Source: Polycladomyces abyssicola (GTDB lineage: Bacteria > Bacillota > Bacilli > Thermoactinomycetales > JIR-001). From it: DNA of 64,000 nucleotides. Below, piece by piece: positions 16,370 to 25,170 of the stretch (the stretch's first letter is position 1; each line of letters starts with the position of its first letter). The stretch covers positions 284,501 through 348,500 of the forward strand of contig NZ_AP024601.1 of the NCBI RefSeq assembly GCF_018326425.1, written 5' to 3'. The notes under the pieces were generated by a model. That model was not told the origin of the DNA, made no database searches, and was given only the letters and a program-made list of their open reading frames with translations. The position numbers and the translations under genes are program-made.

Positions 16370-16836
16370 TGGAGATGCAAGTACCATGTCGCTGGATCGT
16401 CAAATCGGAACAGGAGACGAGAGAGCTGGGCCGAAGCTTGGCTCCGCTGCTTCAACCCGGTGACGTGCTGGCGCTGGAGGGGGACCTGGGTGCGGGAAAA
16501 ACGACATTTACCCAAGGGGTGGCCCAAGGTTTGGGAATCGAAACGTACATCGACAGTCCCACCTTCACCCTGATCAAGGAATATCACGGGCGTCTTCCAC
16601 TGTATCACATGGATGTTTATCGGCTAGAGGGAGCGGATGAGGATCTGGGATGGGACGAGTATTTTTATGGTGACGGTGTCACGCTGGTGGAATGGGCGAG
16701 CCGTATCCGACCGCTGTTGCCGGAGGAGACCGTCTGGTTCACGTTTCATGTGCTGTCCACTGGTGAACGGGAAATCCGCCTTCATTTGCGCAACGCCCGT
16801 TCCAAGCGGATGTGTGAGGAGCTGAGCGGTATATGA
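16369..16836 (+). CDS. tsaE: tRNA t6A synthesis ATPase TsaE
   Basis: This 155-residue P-loop ATPase supports t6A formation at A37 of ANN-decoding tRNAs. It has the Walker A motif [10 protein letters not shown] near residues 43-52, [11 protein letters not shown] (a TsaE signature) and a hydrophobic strand before LVEWASRI, the site of the catalytic acidic residue. The start ATG overlaps the thiL stop (TGATG). Its own stop overlaps the tsaB start (ATGA). Confidence 0.93.
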   Translation: MEMQVPCRWIVKSEQETRELGRSLAPLLQPGDVLALEGDLGAGKTTFTQGVAQGLGIETYIDSPTFTLIKEYHGRLPLYHMDVYRLEGADEDLGWDEYFYGDGVTLVEWASRIRPLLPEETVWFTFHVLSTGEREIRLHLRNARSKRMCEELSGI

Positions 16837-17537
16837 AAATCCTGGCGATGGATACGTCCACATTGGTGATGGGCGTAGCAGTCTTGGAGGAAGATCGCGT
16901 ACTCGGGGAATGGACAACCAATTTGCATCGAAATCACTCTGTCCGTTTGATGCCCGCGATTGACCGTTTGTTACGGGAGTTGGCACTTTCGGTGGATGAT
17001 TTGGATGCGGTGGCGGTGGCGCAAGGGCCGGGTTCGTACACCGGGGTGAGAATCGGTGTCACGACGGCCAAAACGATTGCCTGGAGCCGGAAATTGCCGT
17101 TGATCGGGGTTTCCAGTTTGGCTGTATTGGCGATGAACGGTCGCCATTTTGACGGCGGGATCGTCCCGTTGTTTGATGCCAGGCGTAATCGAGCCTATAC
17201 GGGACTGTATCAACGAACCGACGACGGGTTGGTGCAGACAGCCCGGGAGGAGCGAGTCGTACCGGTGGATCAGTGGTTGAGCGAACTGTCGGGCTTGGGG
17301 CCGATGCTGTTTCTCGGTGACGATGTGAACCGTTTTCGTGATCAAATTGAGGCTGCTCTCGGCAACCAGGCGGTGTTCGGCTACCCGCCGGAAAACGTGC
17401 CGCGGGCATCGATGCTGGGGCAATTGGCATATGCCCGATGGCAAAGAGGTGAGGTGGCCGATGAGGCGTTTGCACCCAATTATCTGCAGAAGACCGAAGC
17501 GGAAGTCAAATGGTCGGCTCGACAACAAACGGAGTGA
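16833..17537 (+). CDS. tsaB: t6A synthesis complex dimerisation subunit TsaB
   Basis: This 234-residue protein of the ASKHA fold pairs with TsaD. It begins [18 protein letters not shown] and has the characteristic AVAQGPGSYTGVRIGVTTAK, but it lacks the metal-binding histidine motif of TsaD, as expected for the non-catalytic partner. It overlaps tsaE by 4 bp and is followed after 6 bp by rimI. Confidence 0.94.
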   Translation: MKILAMDTSTLVMGVAVLEEDRVLGEWTTNLHRNHSVRLMPAIDRLLRELALSVDDLDAVAVAQGPGSYTGVRIGVTTAKTIAWSRKLPLIGVSSLAVLAMNGRHFDGGIVPLFDARRNRAYTGLYQRTDDGLVQTAREERVVPVDQWLSELSGLGPMLFLGDDVNRFRDQIEAALGNQAVFGYPPENVPRASMLGQLAYARWQRGEVADEAFAPNYLQKTEAEVKWSARQQTE

Positions 17538-17543
17538 ACAGTC

Positions 17544-18053
17544 ATGGAACGGTCGCGGATTGCATTTCGCCCGATGAAAATGGCTGATCTGCCGATGATC
17601 ATGGAAGTGGAACGCGCCTCGTTTCCCACACCCTGGCCGAAAGAGGCGTTTGTCAACGAATTGTTGCACAGCCCGTTTGCGCATTACACCGTGGTCACCG
17701 TCGACGGGGAAATCGCCGGATATTGCGGTATGTGGATTGTAGTGGACGAAGCGCACATCACCAATATCGCGATCCATCCAAAATACCGCGGGAAAAAGCT
17801 GGGGCAGGCTACGTTGGCCTATATGAAAAGATTGGCCCGGTTGTTGGGCGCCGACAAAATGACATTGGAAGTGCGGGTATCCAATCATGTGGCCCAGCAC
17901 GTGTACCGCAAATTGGGATTTGAAGCCAAAGGCATTCGTCCCCGTTATTATTCGGACAATCAGGAGGATGCCTTGATCATGTGGGTGACATTGGATGAAG
18001 ATGACGGAGAACATACAGTTGAATCAAACAAGAACACTGGTACTGGGGATTGA
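17544..18053 (+). CDS. rimI: Ribosomal-protein-alanine N-acetyltransferase
   Basis: This 169-residue GNAT acetyltransferase has the acetyl-CoA loop [15 protein letters not shown] (R/Q-x-x-G-x-G/A type) and the aromatic ending [15 protein letters not shown] typical of RimI, which acetylates the N-terminus of ribosomal protein S18 in E. coli. A start at 17544 is the only in-frame ATG at the conserved N-terminus. Its 3' end overlaps tsaD by 59 bp, and the order tsaB-rimI-tsaD is widely conserved in Firmicutes. Confidence 0.9.
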   Translation: MERSRIAFRPMKMADLPMIMEVERASFPTPWPKEAFVNELLHSPFAHYTVVTVDGEIAGYCGMWIVVDEAHITNIAIHPKYRGKKLGQATLAYMKRLARLLGADKMTLEVRVSNHVAQHVYRKLGFEAKGIRPRYYSDNQEDALIMWVTLDEDDGEHTVESNKNTGTGD

Positions 18054-19032
18054 AACGAGCTGTGACGAGACGGCTGCCGCCGTAGTTGAAAACGGACAAC
18101 GGGTGTTGTCCAACGTCATTTCTTCCCAGGTGGATGTGCACCGCAAATTTGGAGGCGTCGTACCGGAGGTGGCTTCGCGCCGCCACGTGGAGCGGATCAC
18201 GCAGATCATTCAAGAAGCGTTGGATCGTGCCGGCGTCACATTGGACGACTTGTCCGCCGTGGCCGTCACCCAGGGTCCCGGTTTGGTGGGAGCGCTCTTG
18301 ATCGGGGTTTCTGCTGCCAAGGCGCTGTCGTTTGCACGTGGGCTTCCATTGGTACCGGTGCATCACATCGCCGGTCACATTTATGCCAGCCACCTGGTGG
18401 AGCCGCTTGCGTTCCCGTTGGTGGCGCTGGTTGTATCCGGCGGCCATACCGAGCTGATTCTGATGCGGGAACACAACCGGTTTGAACGACTGGGCCGGAC
18501 AAGGGACGATGCAGCCGGGGAAGCCTACGACAAAGTGGCCCGGCTGCTCCATTTGCCATATCCCGGCGGACCGGAGATTGACCGACTGGCCAAAGATGGC
18601 AGTGATGTGCTGGATTTTCCGCGGGCATGGTTGGAGCCGGACTCCTTCGATTTCAGTTTCAGCGGGTTGAAATCCGCGGTGATCAACTACCTGCACAACG
18701 CGCGTCAACGGGGAGAGACGGTCAATCCGGCGGATGTGGCCGCCAGTTTTCAGGAGTCGGTCGTCGAGGTGCTGGTGGAAAAAGCGATGAGAGCAGTCGC
18801 CCACACCGGTGTGAAGCAGTTGGTATTGGCGGGCGGCGTATCAGCCAACAGCCGCTTGCGCGAAGCGTTGGGCGCACGGTGCCGGGAAGCCGGGATCACC
18901 CTGCGTGTACCGCCACTGTCGCTGTGCACTGACAACGCGGCGATGATCGCCGCGGCGGGAACCTACCGCTTCTTTGACGGGCAAGTGGGTGATTTGTCGC
19001 TCAACGCGGAACCCAATCTGCCGTTGGTGTGA
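17995..19032 (+). CDS. tsaD: tRNA t6A threonylcarbamoyltransferase TsaD
   Basis: This is the catalytic subunit of the t6A complex, of 345 residues. It has [17 protein letters not shown] at the N-terminus, [13 protein letters not shown], the metal-binding [21 protein letters not shown] and the C-terminal [12 protein letters not shown]. It starts inside rimI; ATG at 17995 is used, with ATG at 18001 an alternative. After its stop comes a 660-bp non-coding region with mobile-element remains. Confidence 0.95.
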   Translation: MKMTENIQLNQTRTLVLGIETSCDETAAAVVENGQRVLSNVISSQVDVHRKFGGVVPEVASRRHVERITQIIQEALDRAGVTLDDLSAVAVTQGPGLVGALLIGVSAAKALSFARGLPLVPVHHIAGHIYASHLVEPLAFPLVALVVSGGHTELILMREHNRFERLGRTRDDAAGEAYDKVARLLHLPYPGGPEIDRLAKDGSDVLDFPRAWLEPDSFDFSFSGLKSAVINYLHNARQRGETVNPADVAASFQESVVEVLVEKAMRAVAHTGVKQLVLAGGVSANSRLREALGARCREAGITLRVPPLSLCTDNAAMIAAAGTYRFFDGQVGDLSLNAEPNLPLV

Positions 19033-19093
19033 ATGCAGCGTGTAGGCGAGTGGCAAGGATAGTCCGTGGGCTCTCGGCCCCGCCCTCCTAAAA

Positions 19094-19162
19094 AAGGGTG
19101 AGCGTTTTCCCACGAGCGACCTTTGAGCGCAGCGATTCAGGAGCAAGAGGGATCACAGCGCA
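19094..19162 (+). repeat. Dispersed ~70-bp intergenic repeat, copy C
   Basis: The core CACGAGCGACCTTTGAGCGC, followed by GGAG and AGAGGGATCAC, matches copy E at 26076-26150 over about 65 bp and copy B in the centre. Confidence 0.6.
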
Positions 19163-19695
19163 CACGAAATCACGAGTGGTTTGACCACTTTGTCAGCAGT
19201 TTCTTTCAGAAACTGCCGCCTAAAAGCCCACAGTTTTAATCGTGGGATGAAAGGCGGCGTTGTTCGGAATCCCCCTTGTGGGGATGGCAAGAGCAACTTG
19301 TGTACGTATGAGCGGTGCTCATCCCACTGGTAGTGGGTTCCGTTCCTTGAAAACGTTATGGTATGGGGTTCCAGCGGCGAACCAGTCTCTCCCGCTGGGT
19401 AAAACCATAAGAGTGAAAAAAGGAACTAGGACACTGGTAATACCACGGGCACTTCCGTTGGTCGCTGGTGTCCCGCCCATGCGGGTACATACAGCCCAGC
19501 TGTAGAACGGCATGGGATGGGCTGATGAGACAGCCCTGAACTTGGGAGTTGTCCGAAACAGAAATGGACTGAGGACGTGAACTCCCCAAGAATCCTACGG
19601 CGACCATAGGGAGTGCCTGTGGTACTTCAGCCGTGTGGAGTCTCAACCCTGTTATCTGATAACAGGGTTTTTGGGTCCATCACAACATCCCCGTT
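19163..19695. mobile_element. IS200/IS605-like relic with omega-RNA-like sequence, copy 1
   Basis: No transposase gene is present. A hairpin CAGTTTCT/AGAAACTG (19198-19216) precedes an imperfect palindrome CCCAC...GTGGG with the ending GGGATGAAAGGCGGC that is common at IS605 ends. From 19207 to 19440 the sequence is nearly the same as 41745-42016, apart from insertions in the latter. The 3' part contains ACGGCGACCATAGGGAGTGC, then TGTGGTACTTC, before CCGTGTGGAG at 19638. This layout suits a TnpB-element end with its guide-RNA scaffold, but that identity is inference. A short inverted repeat (CCCTGTTATC/GATAACAGGG, 19648-19667) may terminate transcription. Confidence 0.45.
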
Positions 19696-20520
19696 TTATC
19701 CGATGAAGCGTATAAGCTCGCGATGAAATTTCTCCAACTCTTCGTAGAACAATCCATGACCACTGTATTGAAAGGGGATGAGTTCCGATTCCCTGATACC
19801 GGCGTGCATCAATTTGGCAAATGAGAATGGGCAGACTTTGTCCTGTACACCATGGAAAATTGCGGTTGGTACATTGATTTTAGAAAAATCTCTCCCTAAA
19901 TCCTCATCTCGAAGGGAAACTGCACACATCGCCGATGCATGGCCAGACGCCTCTATTCCCAATCCGTGGAACCAGTTTTTGAAACTCTCCGTTACATAAC
20001 GTGCGAAAAATATGTCCCCAACGCCATCCAGCATTTTGGGGCGATCGGTATAGGTAGCGACCATTAGCTTACTCCATGACCGTTCCCAACGTTTCATTTC
20101 CTCTTTTGTTAGTCCATACGGTATTCCGGGGCGTCTGGTGAAGCCCGCAGCTCCTATGAGGGCTAGTTTAGAGACTTTATGCCCTGCATGCCGAGCCATG
20201 TACCGGATGGCAATAGCTCCTCCCATCGAATGTGCAGCAAAGGTGACATCCTCTAACTGTAGAGTATCAATCACGATACGGACATCATCTGCCAATCGGT
20301 TGTACGAATATCCTTCCCAGGGACGATCCGACTTCCCGAATCCGCGCAAATCAATCCCAATACAACGATAGCCCATTTTGGGGAGTTGGTTGAATTGATA
20401 TTCAAACATTTTATGGTTAAGCGGCCATCCGTGTATAAAAAGGATTGGTTTTCCATGCCCAGGATCGCAATCCTCGACGAAGATATTTACGTTTCGTTCA
20501 ACTGGAATGTAGTAACCCAT
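19696..20520 (-). CDS. Alpha/beta-fold hydrolase, haloperoxidase/esterase type
   Basis: This 274-residue protein has the oxyanion-side motif ILFIHGWPLNH, the nucleophile elbow FAAHSMGGA, an acidic residue in HGVQDKVCP and the catalytic His in QYSGHGLFYEE. The RGFGKSDRPWEGY loop and N-terminal strand suggest the non-haem haloperoxidase-like group, whose natural role is usually ester or lactone hydrolysis. The start at 20520 is supported by TAGGAGGGG; the frame runs further upstream without support. It is a single gene whose promoter region overlaps repeat copy D. Codon use is more AT-rich than in the tsa operon. Confidence 0.82.
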   Translation of the reverse strand: MGYYIPVERNVNIFVEDCDPGHGKPILFIHGWPLNHKMFEYQFNQLPKMGYRCIGIDLRGFGKSDRPWEGYSYNRLADDVRIVIDTLQLEDVTFAAHSMGGAIAIRYMARHAGHKVSKLALIGAAGFTRRPGIPYGLTKEEMKRWERSWSKLMVATYTDRPKMLDGVGDIFFARYVTESFKNWFHGLGIEASGHASAMCAVSLRDEDLGRDFSKINVPTAIFHGVQDKVCPFSFAKLMHAGIRESELIPFQYSGHGLFYEELEKFHRELIRFIG

Positions 20521-20538
20521 CTGTACCCCTCCTAAACT

Positions 20539-20590
20539 CGAGAGAAGGGTGGCCAAAATCCGGGCGACTTTGAGCGTGAGCATTACAAAT
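20539..20590 (+). repeat. Dispersed ~70-bp intergenic repeat, copy D (short)
   Basis: GAGAGAAGGGTGGCCAAAAT followed by CCGGGCGACTTTGAGCGTGA matches copy B over most of its first half. It sits just upstream of the alpha/beta hydrolase start on the opposite strand. Confidence 0.6.
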
Positions 20591-20720
20591 CTTGTCGATA
20601 TCTCTGTAATCCTTATCGCCCCGCACATCTTCCATCATATGCTCGAAGTTTACCGAAAAGAATCCAAGGTAATACCGGAATCACGGTAGATCATTCTCCA
20701 GGACACAGTTCCTGAAAACG

Positions 20721-20749
20721 AAAAACCACCCACAATGAGGGTGGTTTTT
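20721..20749 (-). terminator. Terminator downstream of the OsmC gene
   Basis: AAAAACCACCC and GGGTGGTTTTT form an 11-bp stem with T tracts on both strands, so it may work in both directions. Confidence 0.8.
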
Positions 20750-20758
20750 CCGTTGGGA

Positions 20759-21202
20759 TTATGACGTCTTCTGCCCCGTCACCGCCACGGTAGGCACGCC
20801 CTGTAAGGTGTCCTTCACTGGGCAGACCCGCTCTACGTGTTCGATCAATGCTTGGACTTTTTCCGGGTCGGACGGGGAGTCAATTTGAATATGGTAGCGG
20901 ACTTCCAGGAAGCCAGGGCGGACATCGGCTTTTTCCATGAAACCGTCGGGATCCAAATCGCCCTCCACATGCACTTGGCTTCCTTTCAGTTCTACTCCGT
21001 GCTGTTTGGCAAACAGAGAGACCAGCACATTAATGCATCCGCCCAGGGCAGCCAGGATGAGTTCCACCGGATTGGGCCCTTGATCCGTTCCGCCTAAAGC
21101 CGGGGGCTCGTCGATGATCACCTGTTTGCCGTTGATCTCAGCCACCGAGCGCACTCCCTCACCGGACCATTTTACATCAGACACAAAAGTAATCTTAGGC
21201 AT
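20759..21202 (-). CDS. OsmC-family peroxiredoxin-like protein
   Basis: This 147-residue OsmC/Ohr-fold protein is expected to reduce organic hydroperoxides with two cysteines. The first lies in AALGGCINVLV and the second in VERVCPVKDTL, in the positions usual for the YhfA/OsmC branch. The start at 21202 follows GGGAGG at good spacing. It is a single gene with its own terminator, divergent from the riboswitch-controlled transporter. The subgroup (Ohr or general OsmC) is not settled from sequence. Confidence 0.85.
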   Translation of the reverse strand: MPKITFVSDVKWSGEGVRSVAEINGKQVIIDEPPALGGTDQGPNPVELILAALGGCINVLVSLFAKQHGVELKGSQVHVEGDLDPDGFMEKADVRPGFLEVRYHIQIDSPSDPEKVQALIEHVERVCPVKDTLQGVPTVAVTGQKTS

Positions 21203-21365
21203 GAAATCAAACCTCCCAACGGATAAATTAGTATAAGAATAATCCATTAATTCCGATTTGACAAGTATGAATTATGATAAAAAGTGTGATTGAAAAAATA
21301 CACCCTGACAAAGCCGAAGGGTGGTAGATTGTGGGAGGGTTATTCCTGATGACAAAAACTCCGAG

Positions 21366-21394
21366 TTGCGATTCTCTTTTTCATTCGATACAAT
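21366..21394 (+). promoter_or_regulatory. Promoter of the riboswitch-transporter transcript
   Basis: TTGCGA (-35) and TACAAT (-10) are separated by 17 bp upstream of the aptamer. The same promoter with TTGCTA occurs in the second copy. Confidence 0.7.
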
Positions 21395-21437
21395 AAATAG
21401 AGATTTTGATCGAGATTTTGACAATTGCATATTGAAA

Positions 21438-21608
21438 GGGAAAAGGTGGAGTGGTTCGTCCACTCCCGAAGAGGGAAGCCGGTGAAAATCCGGCGCGGTC
21501 CCGCCACTGTGAATGGGGAGCGATGCCGCGGTCACTGTCGCCAGTGTGCGATGGGAAGGCCCGGTATGGTTTCGCGATGATCCATGAGCCAGGAGACCTG
21601 CCTTTTCC
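21438..21608 (+). promoter_or_regulatory. Cobalamin riboswitch 1
   Basis: The core GCCGGTGAAAATCCGGCGCG, the following GTCCCGCCACTGTGA and the B12-box-type GAGCCAGGAGACCTGCC are the hallmarks of the adenosylcobalamin aptamer. GGAAAAGG at the 5' end pairs with CCTTTTCC at the 3' end (P1). A terminator lies about 130 bp downstream, before the NiCoT gene, so ligand binding should lower cobalt uptake. Confidence 0.93.
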
Positions 21609-21735
21609 AACAACACCGTTGACCTACGAGGATAGGGAGGTGTTTGATGACGCCGCATGCCGTCAAATTGGTGTCGATTGGCCTGGCATAGGCCGTGAGT
21701 CTTCTTGTGTACTTGTATGTGGATACGTGATCATC

Positions 21736-21771
21736 AAACACTTCTCATAACGGGAAGTGTTTTTATTTTTT
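21736..21771 (+). terminator. Riboswitch 1 expression-platform terminator
   Basis: AACACTTC and GAAGTGTT form a stem followed by TTTATTTTTT, between the aptamer and the transporter gene. Confidence 0.8.
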
Positions 21772-21836
21772 CAGTATTTGGGGATGGAAGGGTTAAGGTC
21801 ACAATTTTGAATGAATATTCTGTAAGGAGAGAAAAG

Positions 21837-22673
21837 ATGGAAAACGTATCTCTTCTCATACTGGTATTTACTTTAGGTCTTCGTCACGGTTTGGATGCTG
21901 ATCATTTAGCTTGTATTGATGGTTTGGCTCGCTACAATTGGCGTAAAGGAAGTTCGATTGCGCGTTGGGTCGGTACCTTATTCTCCTTTGGACACGGTTT
22001 AGTAGTAGCCAGTATTGGGATTATTCTAGGAAACATCAGTCAGAACTTTCGGTTACCGGATTACGTCGACCTGTTTGTGACATGGTTTTCTATTTTGTCC
22101 CTATTCCTGATTGGAACATTAAACATCAATAATCTGTTAAAGACGCGATTAGGGAATCAGGACGAATATCGACCTCAAGGTATCAAAGGAAAACTCATTC
22201 CGAAAAAATTACAGGAAACAAGCAACCCACTTCTCATTATATTGATTGGAGGACTGTTTGCTTTAGCATCAGAGACCGTTAGTCAAGCGTCCGTCTGGGT
22301 GTTGGCAGCGAACAACAACGCGAACTATATGCCTTACATCTTGGGAATCACATTTATGATGGGGATGATGATCACAGATACCATTGATTCTTTGATTACC
22401 AATAAAATACTTCGCCAATCCAGTAAACTTGGGCAATCTGCCTCCAGAGTGATGGGTTGGATCATTGTGTTTTTAGCATATGGAGTCTCTTTCTACGAAG
22501 CCTTTACATTCTTTAACCCTTGGGCAGAATTGGATTTTGAAGTGGTGGGGATCATCATTTTTTTGCTCTTCCTTTTCATTTTTGCATGGGTATCCTATCG
22601 AACAAGAGTTGATCGTCCTTTTGTAGGGTTACATGTATCAGGTGAAGAAAACAGCAACTCATGGAGAAAGTGA
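21837..22673 (+). CDS. NiCoT-family nickel/cobalt transporter
   Basis: This 278-residue membrane protein has about seven or eight hydrophobic helices. The family signature in helix II, H-x4-D-H, is present as RHGLDADHLACIDG, and LFSFGHGLVVASIG and LFALASETVSQASVW supply the other conserved segments. Such permeases bring Co2+ or Ni2+ across the cell membrane; the cobalamin riboswitch upstream points to cobalt. The ATG at 21837 follows AAGGAGAG. Its base composition is clearly more AT-rich than the cbi genes downstream, which suggests separate acquisition. It is enclosed between the two repeat units. Confidence 0.92.
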   Translation: MENVSLLILVFTLGLRHGLDADHLACIDGLARYNWRKGSSIARWVGTLFSFGHGLVVASIGIILGNISQNFRLPDYVDLFVTWFSILSLFLIGTLNINNLLKTRLGNQDEYRPQGIKGKLIPKKLQETSNPLLIILIGGLFALASETVSQASVWVLAANNNANYMPYILGITFMMGMMITDTIDSLITNKILRQSSKLGQSASRVMGWIIVFLAYGVSFYEAFTFFNPWAELDFEVVGIIIFLLFLFIFAWVSYRTRVDRPFVGLHVSGEENSNSWRK

Positions 22674-22733
22674 TGGCCTAGACGAAAAACGTATATGTGG
22701 AGGTTGCACGTTGATAACTACAGAAGCCAACAC

Positions 22734-23026
22734 CAAAAACTCCGAGTTGCTATTCTCTTTTTCATTCGATACAATAAAGAGAGATTTTGATCGAGATTTT
22801 GACAATTGCATATTGAAAGGGAAAAGGTGGAGTGGTTCGCCCACTCCCGAAGAGGGAAGCCGGTGAAAATCCGGCGCGGTCCCGCCACTGTGAATGGGGA
22901 GCGATACTGCGGTCACTGTCGCCAGTGTGCGATGGGAAGGCCCTGTATGGTTTCGCGATGATCCATGAGCCAGGAGACCTGCCTTTTCCAACAACACCGT
23001 TGACCTACGAGGATAGGGAGGTGTTT
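22734..23026 (+). repeat. Direct repeat unit 2: promoter plus cobalamin riboswitch
   Basis: This is the second copy of the 293-bp unit, upstream of the cbi operon. The promoter reads TTGCTA (22747-22752), 17 bp, TACAAT (22770-22775). Confidence 0.9.
22819..22989 (+). promoter_or_regulatory. Cobalamin riboswitch 2
   Basis: The same aptamer core and B12-box elements are present as in copy 1, with changes at only a few positions. It is followed by a different expression platform ending in a terminator at 23152, so it should repress the whole cbi operon when adenosylcobalamin is abundant. Confidence 0.93.
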
Positions 23027-23526
23027 AGATCGGGCTGGACGACTGTCCGCTGAATGAAAGCAGCCCGCCTGGGGAATCGTGTACCTTTTTCAGGCCCTCG
23101 GACGGGAGTCGCTGCATTTAGCTAGGTTAAGGGATAACAACTGCGCGATTTAAGCACTTCCATTTTGGAAGTGCTTTTATTTTTTTTGGTATAGTAGGCA
23201 GTTTATGATTCGTGTCGTGGCGGAGCATTTTTCTGGGGCACTCTTATGGGATGCGAGGCAATTGAGATGGGGGTTGTAGGTTGGAAGCGGACAGGTTTTC
23301 CAAATGGGTGACATCTCACGTTCCAAATCACTCATGGATCAGATGATGAGGGCGATTTGGCAGCAGATGCTGGAGCCGATCTGTCATGCCGTCCCATGTG
23401 GAAAAAGCGGTGGCGTGGATTCGTCCGTTTTACGAACGACATGGATCGTCGGTGCCGATGTGTTCCGGCAAACGCAACACGGAGAGGGAACAACCATCCA
23501 TCACGGCAAGATAGGAGGAAGCGGAA
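23027..23526. other. Leader of the cbi operon with a possible decayed cbiW
   Basis: After the riboswitch and terminator about 340 bp precede cbiH60. In B. megaterium this slot holds the small gene cbiW. Here an ORF at 23304-23534 (76 codons, no good RBS) and protein-like runs in another frame (for example VEKAVAWIRPFYERHGSSVP) suggest a degraded or very divergent gene. I cannot call it. Confidence 0.3.
23152..23188 (+). terminator. Riboswitch 2 expression-platform terminator
   Basis: AAGCACTTCC and GGAAGTGCTT form a stem with loop ATTT, followed by TTATTTTTTTT. Confidence 0.85.
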
Positions 23527-25152
23527 ATGAGTGAGAAAGGCCGCGGCAAGTTGTACGTGGTGGGCTTCGGTCCGGGTCATTTCGACCACATGACGCACCG
23601 GGCGCGGGAAGCACTCAGCGACAGCGATGTGATCGTCGGGTACAACACCTATGTCGACATCATCCGGGATTTGTTGGACAATCAGGAGATCGTGCAAACC
23701 GGCATGACGGAAGAAGTCAGTCGGGCACAGACGGCGGTCGAGCTGGCCGAGAGCGGAAAAAAGGTGGCCGTGATTTCCAGCGGAGATGCAGGCGTGTACG
23801 GCATGGCCGGACTGGTGTACGAGGTGTTGGTGGAAAAAGGAAGGCATCGGGGCGAAGGTGTGGAAGTGGAGGTGATCCCCGGGGTATCAGCAATCAATTC
23901 CTGCGCGGCACTTTTGGGGTCGCCCGTGATGCACGATGCTTGCATGATCAGTCTGAGTGACCATCTCACCCCCTGGGAAACGATCGCCCGCCGGATTGAA
24001 GCGGCCGCAGCAGCCGATTTTGTCATCGCTTTGTACAACCCCAAAAGTGGACGGCGTACCCGCCAGATCGTGGAGACTCAACGCATCCTGCTCCAGTATC
24101 GGTCACCGGACACACCTGTCGGATTGGTGAAAAGCGCCTATCGGGAACGGCAACACGTGGTGATCACGAAGCTGGGTGAGATGCTGGGACATGAGATTGG
24201 CATGTTGACTACGGTGTTGATCGGCAATTCCACCACTTTTGTTCATCACGGTTTGATGATCACACCGCGCGGCTATCAGCGAAAATATACGCTTACCCAA
24301 AAGGAACAGGCCTTGAAGCCACATGAACGCCTGCGGACGGACACCGAGCCGTGGTCTCTCAACGCGCAAACAGAGCAATTGGACAAACCCCGAACCAAAG
24401 AGGCGAAACATCCGGTTGCATGGGCCGAGGAAGCGTTGGCACTTCTTCAGGTCGCAGGCAAGGTTCCTGTCACCGGTACTCCTCCCACTGCGGTGCCCAA
24501 TGTCACCCCGGTTTTGGAAGTGGCCGTCTCTTCCGGCGTCGCCGAAAAAAAGTGGACGCCGAACCAAATGGCTGCACTGGCATCGCTGGCGGGAGACAAA
24601 GGGGAGATCACGTATACACCCGATCATCAAATGATCCTGCGGATCCCGACCGATGATCCCGACTCAGTGGTTCGTCGCCTGACGGATGCGGGATGGTCGG
24701 TTCACCCCGTCGGCGATGTGGTGCAGGTAAAAGCATGCGATTTTTGCGATGGCGATAAAGGTGAGTCGATTCCCCACGCCGAGGAGTTGACTCGCCGGTT
24801 GGGCGGGATGAACATCCCCAAGGAATTGAAAATCGGCTTCAACGGCTGTGCGATGGCCTGCTATGGTGCGGTGACGGAAGATATCGGGATTGTCTACCGA
24901 CGCGGCACGTACGATTTGTTTCTGGGCGGTAAAAGGATCGGCCGCAATGCCCATCCCGCCCAGCGGGTGGCGGAAGGACTCTCACCGGAAGAGATGTTGG
25001 TGGCGGTGGAAAACGTCGTGCGGGAATATGCGGAAAAAGGGCACCCCAACGAGCGTTTCCACAAATTTTTCAAACGTGTCCAAGAGGTGAACGGGTTCCG
25101 GTACCGGGAACAACCTCAACCGGTAGCGGTGGATACCGTCTGCGGGGACTGA
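23527..25152 (+). CDS. cbiH60: CbiH60: cobalt-precorrin-3 C17-methyltransferase with a redox domain
   Basis: This 541-residue protein joins two modules. Residues 1-260 are the SAM-dependent tetrapyrrole methylase (LYVVGFGPGHFDHMT, VAVISSGDAGVYGMAG, EVIPGVSAINSCAALLG) that methylates C17 and contracts the ring. After a linker near 270-345 comes a C-terminal sulfite/nitrite-reductase-like domain with Cys residues in KACDFCDGDKG and GFNGCAMACYG, which fit a 4Fe-4S cluster. The same long form is known as CbiH60 in B. megaterium. ATAGGAGGAAG precedes the ATG. It is the first clear gene of the riboswitch-controlled cbi operon. Confidence 0.92.
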   Translation: MSEKGRGKLYVVGFGPGHFDHMTHRAREALSDSDVIVGYNTYVDIIRDLLDNQEIVQTGMTEEVSRAQTAVELAESGKKVAVISSGDAGVYGMAGLVYEVLVEKGRHRGEGVEVEVIPGVSAINSCAALLGSPVMHDACMISLSDHLTPWETIARRIEAAAAADFVIALYNPKSGRRTRQIVETQRILLQYRSPDTPVGLVKSAYRERQHVVITKLGEMLGHEIGMLTTVLIGNSTTFVHHGLMITPRGYQRKYTLTQKEQALKPHERLRTDTEPWSLNAQTEQLDKPRTKEAKHPVAWAEEALALLQVAGKVPVTGTPPTAVPNVTPVLEVAVSSGVAEKKWTPNQMAALASLAGDKGEITYTPDHQMILRIPTDDPDSVVRRLTDAGWSVHPVGDVVQVKACDFCDGDKGESIPHAEELTRRLGGMNIPKELKIGFNGCAMACYGAVTEDIGIVYRRGTYDLFLGGKRIGRNAHPAQRVAEGLSPEEMLVAVENVVREYAEKGHPNERFHKFFKRVQEVNGFRYREQPQPVAVDTVCGD

Positions 25153-25170
25153 AACGAGGAGGAAAAACCG

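Larger units (their letters stand above)
21353..21645 (+). repeat. Direct repeat unit 1: promoter plus cobalamin riboswitch
   Basis: This 293-bp unit is nearly identical (about five or six differences) to 22734-23026, at a constant offset of 1381 bp. It includes promoter and aptamer but not the terminators, which differ. Confidence 0.9.

Noticed and set aside
21272-22997. Two similar minus-strand ORFs of about 110-130 codons
   Set aside because: They lie antisense to the two riboswitches and are alike only because the DNA is duplicated.
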